A DNA stretch of 64,000 nucleotides from Ruminococcus sp. (GTDB lineage Bacteria > Bacillota > Clostridia > Oscillospirales > Ruminococcaceae): contig JAFYUM010000006.1 in NCBI GenBank assembly GCA_017558505.1, forward strand, positions 124,001 through 188,000. The letters run 5' to 3'. The translations under genes were made by a program, and so were the position numbers. Below are positions 19,698-25,934 of the stretch, piece after piece. The first letter of the stretch is position 1, and every line of letters begins with the position of its first letter. The notes below the pieces were generated by a model, which was not told the DNA's origin, ran no database searches, and saw only the letters and a list, made by a program, of their open reading frames with translations.

Positions 19698-20264
19698 ATG
19701 TTAAAAACAATTCCCGGTACAGCGATTACTTATTCCGAGCAGGGCAGATATACAGCCTTCTCGTTGATAGCTCCTGTACTTGATGCAACCGGAGGACTTA
19801 CACTTTCACAGCTTTCAAAGCTTACAGGTCTTGAAGGCTCCACCATCCAGAACTGGATAAAACGTGGTTGGGTATCATCTCCGAAAAGCAAGAAGTACTC
19901 TGAAAAGCAGGTTATAAGAATTATTCTTATCAATATGTTGAAAGGTATTATGAAGCTTGAACAGATTGCAAATCTCATGACATTCATAAACGGCGATGTA
20001 GATGATACTTCCGATGACATTGTCGATGATGTAACGCTTTATAATATTCTTTGCAGAATTATTTTCACGGCTGTTGATGAAGGTGCATTTGAACCAAACC
20101 ACATCAGAGAGCTTATTGAAAAAGAGCTTGTAGAGTGTGCTTCAGAAATTAACTTCGGTGCGGATAAGCTTTCAAAGGCTGTTTACATTATGGTAATGGC
20201 TTACAGAAGTTCCTGCCTTAAAAATGAAATGGAAAAGGGATTGGCGGAGATAAATCTTCTTTAA
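19698..20264 (+). CDS. DUF1836-family helix-turn-helix protein
   Basis: 188 residues, probable DNA-binding regulator. Residues about 30-75 form a MerR-like helix-turn-helix: LTLSQLSKLTGLEGSTIQNWIKR, then a Tyr/Lys wing (SKKYSEKQVIRI). The remainder is helical, probably for dimerisation. The ATG at 19698 is chosen for its spacing from AAGAGG; the GTG two codons earlier is too close. It heads a plus-strand cluster of small membrane proteins and a prohibitin homologue. Its promoter is packed with palindromes, which suggests self-regulation. Confidence 0.8.
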   Translation: MLKTIPGTAITYSEQGRYTAFSLIAPVLDATGGLTLSQLSKLTGLEGSTIQNWIKRGWVSSPKSKKYSEKQVIRIILINMLKGIMKLEQIANLMTFINGDVDDTSDDIVDDVTLYNILCRIIFTAVDEGAFEPNHIRELIEKELVECASEINFGADKLSKAVYIMVMAYRSSCLKNEMEKGLAEINLL

Positions 20265-20282
20265 GGAAATGGGGATTTCCTT
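20263..20282 (+). terminator. hairpin with GGGG loop after the DUF1836 gene
   Basis: AAGGAAAT, GGGG loop, ATTTCCTT: a perfect 8-base stem that begins inside the stop codon. It has no T-run, so it may act as a 3' stabiliser rather than a terminator. It belongs to a group of GGGG-loop hairpins in this locus. Confidence 0.55.
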
Positions 20283-20284
20283 CA

Positions 20285-20335
20285 GGGGTTAAAAGGGACT
20301 GTTGGGATACACAGGGATTATTGGGAAAGCAGGGG
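20285..20335 (+). promoter_or_regulatory. potential G-quadruplex overlapping a ribosome site
   Basis: Six G-tracts of 3-4 bases start at 20285, 20295, 20304, 20314, 20323 and 20332, with loops of 6, 6, 7, 6 and 6 bases. This satisfies the canonical G3-N1-7 quadruplex rule on the coding strand and in the mRNA. The last tract (20332-20335) is also the likely Shine-Dalgarno of the gene at 20342, so folding could mask it. Confidence 0.6.
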
Positions 20336-20341
20336 TATGAT

Positions 20342-20560
20342 ATGGATTATCAGGGGAATTCTTTCATATATACCGATGAAGGTGCAGTAAAGGGATTGTG
20401 TATCGGACTTGGTATCGGGGTAGTGCTGGGGTGTGTTGTTCCGTGGGGAATGTTCATAGGGGTATGTTCAGGTATAACCCTCGGGACAGCAATTGGCACG
20501 TTAATGGGATTATTCAAGGATATAAAGATACAGAAAAAGGAATTGGGGGAGCTGAAATAA
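20342..20560 (+). CDS. small glycine-zipper membrane protein
   Basis: 72 residues from the ATG at 20342, with GGGG 6 bases upstream. After a polar N-terminus come two hydrophobic segments rich in glycine (GLCIGLGIGVVLGCVVPWG and GVCSGITLGTAIGTLMG), then a Lys/Glu tail. This glycine-zipper pattern occurs in small helical-hairpin membrane proteins of many kinds. No specific family is recognised. It sits between the regulator and the SPFH protein. Confidence 0.65.
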   Translation: MDYQGNSFIYTDEGAVKGLCIGLGIGVVLGCVVPWGMFIGVCSGITLGTAIGTLMGLFKDIKIQKKELGELK

Positions 20561-20593
20561 CGGCTCACATATGGGATTAATAAGGATTTTAAT

Positions 20594-20621
20594 TGCGGAG
20601 CGATAGGGGTATCGCTTCGCA
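20594..20621 (+). other. hairpin with GGGG loop
   Basis: TGCGGAGCGATA (20594-20605), GGGG loop, TATCGCTTCGCA (20610-20621): 12 pairs with one G-U. It lies in the spacer between two small genes and is not followed by a T-run. Confidence 0.6.
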
Positions 20622-20653
20622 GTAAAGGGGTATTTTGAAAAGAGGGAATTGCT

Positions 20654-20863
20654 ATGGCGTACTACAATAGATTTATCAAGGTGTTAAAGGAATCATCATT
20701 AGCGTCGGCAACAGAAATATGGATTGACAGAGCAACGGGTGTAAATTACATTTTCCATAAGGACGGCTACGGCGGCGGACTTACAGTTCTTCTTGACAGG
20801 GACGGCAAGCCTGTTGTAACTTCACCCGAGGAACTTGATAAGGTCTTAAGAAAAAATTTGTAA
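20654..20863 (+). CDS. small DUF6440-like protein
   Basis: 69 residues, soluble. The core IWIDRATGVNYIFHKDGYGGGLTVLLDRDGKP resembles small Firmicutes proteins I associate with DUF6440 (TGVNYLF...GGLTPLLD...GKP); the name is from memory. The start ATG follows GAGGG. It is 18 bases upstream of the SPFH gene and probably co-transcribed with it. No biochemical role is known to me. Confidence 0.7.
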   Translation: MAYYNRFIKVLKESSLASATEIWIDRATGVNYIFHKDGYGGGLTVLLDRDGKPVVTSPEELDKVLRKNL

Positions 20864-20881
20864 ATATCAGGAGAAAAGATT

Positions 20882-21817
20882 ATGGGAACATATCAGGAAA
20901 TCAGAAAAGATGGTACAGTCAAGAAAAACGGTACAGGTAAAATTGTAGGAGGATGTGTTGCGGCGATTGCGGCAATTGCCATTGGTACAAGTGCATTCAC
21001 TATCGTCCCCGCAGGTCACACAGGTGTTATTCTCACTCTCGGCAAGGTTTCAAACACTTCATACTCCGAGGGCTTTCATCTGAAAGTGCCTTTCATACAG
21101 AATGTGGAGAATATGTCCAACAAAATTCAGGTTTACGAGTCACCTGCTTCGGCAGTATCAAAGGACTTGCAGACAGTAAGCTCCAGTATTGCAGTAAACT
21201 ACAGACTTGTATCCGACAAGGCGGCTGAAATGTATCAGAATGTAGGTACAGACTATCAGACAGTTCTTATTACTCCCGTTGTACAGGAGTGTATGAAATC
21301 AGTAACAGCAAAATATACTGCTGAACAGCTTATCACAGAGCGTACCGCAGTAGGTGATGAAATCAAGGCGGCTCTTGACAGTAAGCTCAACAGCTACGGT
21401 ATTTACATAGAGAAATTCAACATTGTGAATTTTGACTTCTCTGCTGAATTCAATACAGCTATTGAAGCAAAGCAGGTTGCTGAACAGAATTTACTTAAAA
21501 CAAAGACAGAGCAGGAGCAGGCGATAACTATTGCCGAAGCTCAGGCCAAACAGAAAGTTATCGCAGCCGACGCTAACGCTGAAGCAATTCTTGCTGAGGC
21601 ACAGGCGCAGGCGGAGGCTAACAGACTTCTTGAAGCTTCACTTTCTGATAAGGTTATCGCTTATGAGCAGATAACTAAATGGAATGGTGAAATGCCTAAG
21701 GTTGTAAGCGGTGACAGCAACGGTATGCTGATAAACATTGATCCAGAGGATTTAGGCGGTTCATCGGCACCTTACGTTCCGACAACACAGCCAGTGACAC
21801 AGAGCACGGAGGAATAA
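20882..21817 (+). CDS. prohibitin-family SPFH membrane protein
   Basis: 311 residues. A cytosolic N-terminus rich in Lys and Gly is followed by one membrane helix (about 22-42) and an SPFH domain of about 45-215: IVPAGHTGVILTLGKV, then EGFHLKVPFIQNV, and VVQECMKSVTAKYTAEQLITER. A long Ala/Glu/Gln coiled coil follows (about 205-260) and then a Thr/Pro tail. Prohibitin-like proteins form large ring scaffolds on membranes and influence protease access and membrane domains. Its neighbours are small membrane proteins, which could be clients or partners (inference). Confidence 0.9.
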   Translation: MGTYQEIRKDGTVKKNGTGKIVGGCVAAIAAIAIGTSAFTIVPAGHTGVILTLGKVSNTSYSEGFHLKVPFIQNVENMSNKIQVYESPASAVSKDLQTVSSSIAVNYRLVSDKAAEMYQNVGTDYQTVLITPVVQECMKSVTAKYTAEQLITERTAVGDEIKAALDSKLNSYGIYIEKFNIVNFDFSAEFNTAIEAKQVAEQNLLKTKTEQEQAITIAEAQAKQKVIAADANAEAILAEAQAQAEANRLLEASLSDKVIAYEQITKWNGEMPKVVSGDSNGMLINIDPEDLGGSSAPYVPTTQPVTQSTEE

Positions 21818-21848
21818 TAAGTGCTTTTCAATGATATGAGGGATTGTT

Positions 21849-21947
21849 ATGAGGATATATAAAAGACGGAGAGGATTTTCTCTTGCGGATTTTACGGCAG
21901 ATTTAATAGGAACTGTTTTAGAAATAATTTTTGAAATTTTAGTATAG
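21849..21947 (+). CDS. 32-residue cationic-hydrophobic small protein
   Basis: A short frame with a good ribosome site (GAGGG, 6 bases before the ATG). The N-terminus is strongly basic (MRIYKRRRGFS). The C-terminal half (LADFTADLIGTVLEIIFEILV) is an amphipathic or membrane helix of about 20 residues. It lies 31 bases after the SPFH gene on the same strand. I do not recognise it. Evidence is only the ribosome site and the non-random composition. Confidence 0.45.
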   Translation: MRIYKRRRGFSLADFTADLIGTVLEIIFEILV

Positions 21948-22050
21948 TTCATCTGTACACCATAGGGAATTGGGAAAACAACTGATATAACGGCTTTGGT
22001 GAAATTCAAATAAACAAAATTAAAAAATTAAGAAAAGGTGGTTATTTATT

Positions 22051-22608
22051 ATGGAAGAAATGTTTGCAGGATTAGCGGTAGTTGCGGGACTTCTTTTAGT
22101 TGTTGTTCTCGCATTGGCAGTACTCACAATTATTGCCAACTGGAAGCTCTTTGAAAAGGCAGGAGAACCCGGTTGGTCGGCAATTATTCCTTTCTACAAC
22201 AGTTATCAGATGGCAAAAATCGGCACAGGCAATGAAACAATCTGCTGGGTTTATGTATCTTTATCAATTTTAAACACAGTACTTGGAAACATTGAAAGTG
22301 ACAACGGAGCATTTAATGCGATAGCTTTACTTGTTTCATTGGCTTCATTGGTAATTTCATGCTATGTATACTACAAGTACACAGAGTCATTCGGTCAGTC
22401 AACAGGAATGTGTATTCTTGCAATTTTCTTTGCACCCATTATCTATATGATTATGGCATTCAGCAGCAGCACAGAATATGTAGGCCCTAACGGTGTTCCG
22501 CGTTTCAAGAGCTTCAATAGTAATAACAGCTACGGCGGAAACGAATACAACAATTCATACGACTACAGCAGCTATCACAACAATAACAACGACGGATTTC
22601 TCAAATAA
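22051..22608 (+). CDS. DUF5684-family membrane protein
   Basis: 185 residues with four or so membrane helices. The signature WKLFEKAGEPGWSAIIPFYN lies after the first helix; the C-terminal part keeps AIFFAPIIYMIMAF and EYVGPNGVPRF. It ends in an Asn/Tyr/Gly-rich, low-complexity tail. A paralogue at 27451-27984 shares the same landmarks. AAAGGTGG precedes the ATG. The family is widespread in Clostridia and has no assigned function. Confidence 0.85.
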   Translation: MEEMFAGLAVVAGLLLVVVLALAVLTIIANWKLFEKAGEPGWSAIIPFYNSYQMAKIGTGNETICWVYVSLSILNTVLGNIESDNGAFNAIALLVSLASLVISCYVYYKYTESFGQSTGMCILAIFFAPIIYMIMAFSSSTEYVGPNGVPRFKSFNSNNSYGGNEYNNSYDYSSYHNNNNDGFLK

Positions 22609-23030
22609 GATATAACAGCTTAGGGGTAAGCTTTTATATAAAGACATAAATAATGACATAATTACACAGACATAATTTATAACGAACTTTAAGTGACGGA
22701 AGGAATTATATGGTATAGGTTATTGGACAAACGGGCAACGACATAAGGGGTAACGTGACATAGGATTATTGGCAACAGGGTATGACATCAGGTTAGGGAC
22801 AAACCTCAGATATAGGGTTTGGGGAAACTCTATGGGGTAACGATATAGGTATGATTGGCGATTGACAAAAGGGGAAAGACAATAAAGGCGGAGGCTCAGG
22901 GGTGAGCCTCCGCACCGACACAACGAGCGAAGAATAATATATAGAAAAGGGAATTGATGATTTAGGAAAAGGGGTTCATGATATAGGGCAGAGGAAATGT
23001 CCGAAAAATAATGAATTGAGGTAAAATGTT
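22609..23030. other. G-tract-rich intergenic region with GGGG-loop hairpins
   Basis: 422 bases without a convincing gene. The plus strand has GG to GGGG tracts every 6-20 bases, often in the context GATATAGG or GGGGTAACG. It contains three hairpins with GGGG loops: AGCTTA/TAAGCT (22617-22632, terminator-like, followed by TTTATATA), a 9-pair stem at 22812-22833 with one G-U, and GCGGAGGCTCA/TGAGCCTCCGC (22888-22913, perfect 11 pairs). A minus-strand frame of 67 codons here is Pro-rich by-product of the G-tracts. Confidence 0.6.
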
Positions 23031-23225
23031 ATGAAAAACGAAAACAATCTGAATGGTATATCTGTTTATGCAGTTATGGCTCTGGCTATAGCGGTTATGT
23101 GGGTTGTGATATTCAACAATATCGCATTGGGGATTATTTTTACGGCAATATCTGCGGTTGTGAGTTTTTTCGCCCTTTTACCCAAAAACAAAAAGACAAG
23201 TATCATTGATAAATATGAAAAGTGA
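23031..23225 (+). CDS. small two-helix membrane protein
   Basis: 64 residues. Two adjacent hydrophobic segments (VYAVMALAIAVMWVVIF and ALGIIFTAISAVVSFFALL) are followed by a Lys-rich end. The ATG has GAGGT 9 bases upstream. No family recognised. It is the last plus-strand gene before a converging lipoprotein gene. Confidence 0.6.
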   Translation: MKNENNLNGISVYAVMALAIAVMWVVIFNNIALGIIFTAISAVVSFFALLPKNKKTSIIDKYEK

Positions 23226-23233
23226 AAAGTAAG

Positions 23234-23266
23234 AATCCCCCATTGTCGATAGGACAATGGGGGATT
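23234..23266 (-). terminator. terminator between converging genes
   Basis: A perfect 14-base stem, AATCCCCCATTGTC (23234-23247) and GACAATGGGGGATT (23253-23266). The minus strand continues CTTACTTTTCACTTTT, so it mainly ends the lipoprotein gene at 23282 and may also stop plus-strand readthrough. Confidence 0.8.
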
Positions 23267-23281
23267 GCTCTGTTATTGGAT

Positions 23282-23995
23282 TTATTCAATTCCGCTTATG
23301 GTTATATCAACCTCAACCTCTGTCCATTGGGCAAAGGCTTCATCTTCGACAATGCAAGGGGAGTATTCCGCACAAATATCAAGAGGCTCACCGTTTTCGT
23401 CATACAATGCACCGTCAGCACATCTTGCATCGGGTGAGGGCTTGCTTGTCCATTTGTTTATGAGATTTGCCCTTGTGTTGATTCCGTCATCGGAGGAAGT
23501 ATACGCCTTGGCGGTAAGTTCAACGGGAGTTCCGTCAACTCTGATTTCATTCACAGTAATTACGGCATCGGGAAATTTAGTTTCGCCCTCTTTAATCATA
23601 ACAGCCATAAATTCCATACCCTTTGGCACGAATTCTTTATTTTCGGAATTTCCGCTTACAGCATAGCGAAATCCCTCTGTATCGGCATTTACGCTTACGG
23701 TATAATCGCCGTTTCCTGTTATTTCAACAACACCTGCGTCATAGCTTAAAGTTGAAGTGCCGATACCGTCGTTTGTGCCGAGATACTGCGCTTTCCATTG
23801 TGAATCGGCAACTGCGAGATAAACCTCTCCCGATTTTGCCTCAACGGCGTCGTCGATATATGGATCGGTAGGGCGTGTGGCTTCGGTGACGGGTGCTGTT
23901 TTACTGCTTTCGTTTCCTTTTTTCTTATCACTGCATGAAGTGAAGGGCATACATAAAGCCAGCGAAACGGCGATATATGTCATTATTTTTTTCAT
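23282..23995 (-). CDS. lipoprotein with a repeated Ruminococcus beta-module
   Basis: 237 residues from the ATG at 23995, preceded by AAAGAGGT; 20 upstream codons are rejected. Lipoprotein signal with lipobox FTSC at about 18-21, then a short Lys/Ser/Thr linker. The body carries the module seen at the end of the protein at 17265-19403: LAVADSQWKAQYLG, EITGNGDYTVSVNADTEGFR, AVITVNEIRVDGTPVEL, and a terminal WTEVEVDITI. Four cysteines occur in the last third (DARCADG, LDICAEYSPCIV). The fold is probably a beta-sandwich that binds a carbohydrate or other ligand at the surface (inference). Confidence 0.75.
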   Translation of the reverse strand: MKKIMTYIAVSLALCMPFTSCSDKKKGNESSKTAPVTEATRPTDPYIDDAVEAKSGEVYLAVADSQWKAQYLGTNDGIGTSTLSYDAGVVEITGNGDYTVSVNADTEGFRYAVSGNSENKEFVPKGMEFMAVMIKEGETKFPDAVITVNEIRVDGTPVELTAKAYTSSDDGINTRANLINKWTSKPSPDARCADGALYDENGEPLDICAEYSPCIVEDEAFAQWTEVEVDITISGIE

Positions 23996-24093
23996 TCCAT
24001 TTACCTCTTTCATTATGGTATACATTATTATAGCACAGGGAAAGGAGGATGTCAACTTTTATAAGTATTATTTTTAAGATAGAATAACGATGA

Positions 24094-24148
24094 ATGTTTG
24101 AAGAAATCAAACATATGTATTGACTTTTTATTAGATATGACGTATAAT
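24094..24148 (+). promoter_or_regulatory. promoter of the AT-rich unknown operon with upstream palindrome
   Basis: TTGACT (24120-24125), 17 bases, TATAAT (24143-24148). Directly upstream is the inverted repeat ATGTTTGA (24094-24101), AGAAA, TCAAACAT (24107-24114), a plausible activator or repressor site. Confidence 0.75.
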
Positions 24149-24197
24149 AAAATTGTAAAACTATATTAATGAACAAAGCTTTAGGAGGGCTTTTGCT

Positions 24198-25253
24198 ATG
24201 GATAAAATGGTTTATCTTTATGAACTTGATAGTGTGATTAAAACAAAAACAGATATGAAAAATGCACTCGAAAAAATGTATAACGTCCTTATGAGAAAGA
24301 CAGGCGATGTAATTGTAGTATCACTCAATCAGATTGCCGATTCAAAGTTTTTTGATTTTTGGATAGCTGATGATACGATGAAAGAAGTTCTTATAGAATT
24401 GCTTCATTCACATAGAATAGTCTTGCTCAGACAAGAAGAGAATTTTACAGCGAGGGAGTATTTGTTGAAAAAATTCAAAAAGTCTGGATTTATCTCATCT
24501 TTTTTTGATCCTATGAAAAAGCATGATAAGTATTCTGAAATCAAGGATGAAGTTGTAAAAGCAATTGAGATATGTAATACACAGGATATGCTGGAAAATG
24601 TTGAGCTTTCAGAAGACACAAAAAACAGTATAAAGAATTATGTGAAATTTATTATTGAGTTATGTAGTGATGATGTAAGATATGTTGATGAGAAAGAATC
24701 GTATACATTACCTCAAGTTATTGATATAGCTAAAATAGCTTTACAATCTAAATATGCGGATTTAAGTAATATGCTTGAGTTTTTTAGAAGCAAAGATGAT
24801 TGTAACAATAAGGAATTGTACGATTGGCCAGATAGAAGTTCCTGGATTACAGGAATACAGATTTGGATTAGAAACAGCATAGCATTTAATGAAAAATGTG
24901 CTAGTTCAATTATGACTGATACACAAGTTAACGAAATTAATGAGAAATTGAAAATGATGGAAAAAGACCTTATAAAGGCTATTAGTGTTTGTTATGCAAT
25001 AAAAATCGAAGATAGTATAAAGGGAATTTCTGAATCAATTACAGCTTCTGATAAAGATGAAAATGATTATTTTATGTGCAAATTCGAAGAATATAAAATT
25101 ATGTTTGAAATTCCGAGGGATAAAGATGAATTGAGATGTAAGGGACTATTTACCGAAGAAATGAGTGGAAAAGAGATGTGGAGTAAGAAAGAAAATTGGA
25201 TGCAAACTGTTAAAGTTCATGATGATAGAGGCAGAAAAAATGAAAAAATTTGA
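24198..25253 (+). CDS. 351-residue protein of unknown function
   Basis: Soluble, no signal peptide. The start has a very strong ribosome site (TAGGAGGG). The N-terminus alternates strand and helix (MVYLYELDSV, DVIVVSLNQIADSKFF, HRIVLLRQEENF) with conserved-looking acidic residues; a Rossmann-like or PIN-like fold is conceivable but not shown. The C-terminal half is helical, with DRSSWITGIQIWIRNSIAF. I have an impression of similar uncharacterised clostridial proteins that open with YLYELDSV, but cannot name a family. It overlaps the following membrane-protein gene by 14 bases. Base composition is clearly richer in A+T than its neighbours, which suggests acquisition. Confidence 0.7.
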   Translation: MDKMVYLYELDSVIKTKTDMKNALEKMYNVLMRKTGDVIVVSLNQIADSKFFDFWIADDTMKEVLIELLHSHRIVLLRQEENFTAREYLLKKFKKSGFISSFFDPMKKHDKYSEIKDEVVKAIEICNTQDMLENVELSEDTKNSIKNYVKFIIELCSDDVRYVDEKESYTLPQVIDIAKIALQSKYADLSNMLEFFRSKDDCNNKELYDWPDRSSWITGIQIWIRNSIAFNEKCASSIMTDTQVNEINEKLKMMEKDLIKAISVCYAIKIEDSIKGISESITASDKDENDYFMCKFEEYKIMFEIPRDKDELRCKGLFTEEMSGKEMWSKKENWMQTVKVHDDRGRKNEKI

Positions 25254-25824
25254 AATAAAGCAAAAGGTGAAACAATTTATTGATTGGATTATTAATAGTG
25301 GCATAGGTTCTTTATGTAAGACAATATGGTTGTTTCTTAAATGTTTTGGTGACTTTTTTTGTTTGTGGAAACATCGCAAAAAGATAGTTAATATTGATAT
25401 TCTGCCTGAAGGTGAAGAAAAAGAATGTAAAAAATGGGCAAGGGAATTGTATTATTTGTTCATGGCGAAATTTAAATTATTAGTTAAATTAGAGTTATGT
25501 TTTGTTTTAATAGCCATTTCGCCTTTGTTTGTTACCATTATCAATCATTTGCTTTCATTTCTTGAGTGGTTCTCAATACAGAAGTGGGTAGTTAGTTTGG
25601 TTATAAGTATTATCTTGATATCAGTATTGAAATTCCTAATGAACATGGTGCAAAAAAACAATAGAGTATTTAATTTCCAAATTACAGCGACAAAAGATGT
25701 GACAGAGGGCTTAATGAGCTTTTATGATACATTAAAAAATATGAACTTCATATATGATTGCGTAAAAAATATACATAGCGATTGGGAAAATAAACAACAA
25801 AAGAAGGTAAGAAAGACGCTTTAA
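25240..25824 (+). CDS. two-helix membrane protein of unknown function
   Basis: 194 residues from the ATG at 25240, which lies inside the end of the preceding gene; translation is likely coupled. After a basic N-terminus (KKFEIKQKVKQF) and a Trp/Cys-rich segment come two membrane helices (about 85-105 and 115-140; ELCFVLIAISPLFVTII and WVVSLVISIILISVLKFL). A cytosolic tail of about 50 residues follows. No family is recognised. The pairing of a soluble protein with a small membrane protein in an AT-rich unit is the layout of many accessory or defence modules, but nothing in the sequence proves such a role. Confidence 0.65.
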   Translation: MKKFEIKQKVKQFIDWIINSGIGSLCKTIWLFLKCFGDFFCLWKHRKKIVNIDILPEGEEKECKKWARELYYLFMAKFKLLVKLELCFVLIAISPLFVTIINHLLSFLEWFSIQKWVVSLVISIILISVLKFLMNMVQKNNRVFNFQITATKDVTEGLMSFYDTLKNMNFIYDCVKNIHSDWENKQQKKVRKTL

Positions 25825-25843
25825 TCAACGAAGCGTCTTTCTT
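25809..25843 (+). terminator. terminator of the AT-rich operon
   Basis: A 13-base stem, AAGAAAGACGCTT (25809-25821) with AAGCGTCTTTCTT (25831-25843). The stop codon lies in the loop. The T-tract is short. Confidence 0.75.
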
Positions 25844-25871
25844 GAAAAATGCCGAAATGAGCTGCAATCAA

Positions 25872-25900
25872 TTGACATTTTCCCACAGCCGTGATATAAT
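25872..25900 (+). promoter_or_regulatory. cysS promoter
   Basis: TTGACA (25872-25877), 17 bases, TATAAT (25895-25900), a full consensus match. Only 34 bases separate it from the start codon, so there is no room for a T-box leader. Confidence 0.9.
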
Positions 25901-25934
25901 AAAAAGGTAAACTATCTGAAAGGATTATGATTTT

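Noticed and set aside
22720..22923. Minus-strand frame of 67 codons, rich in Pro, Tyr and Arg
   Set aside because: It reflects the G-tracts of the plus strand. There is no ribosome site or plausible fold.
25901..25934. T-box leader before cysS (and likewise before glyS, 36350-36385)
   Set aside because: Only about 35 bases lie between each promoter and start codon, far too short for a T-box.
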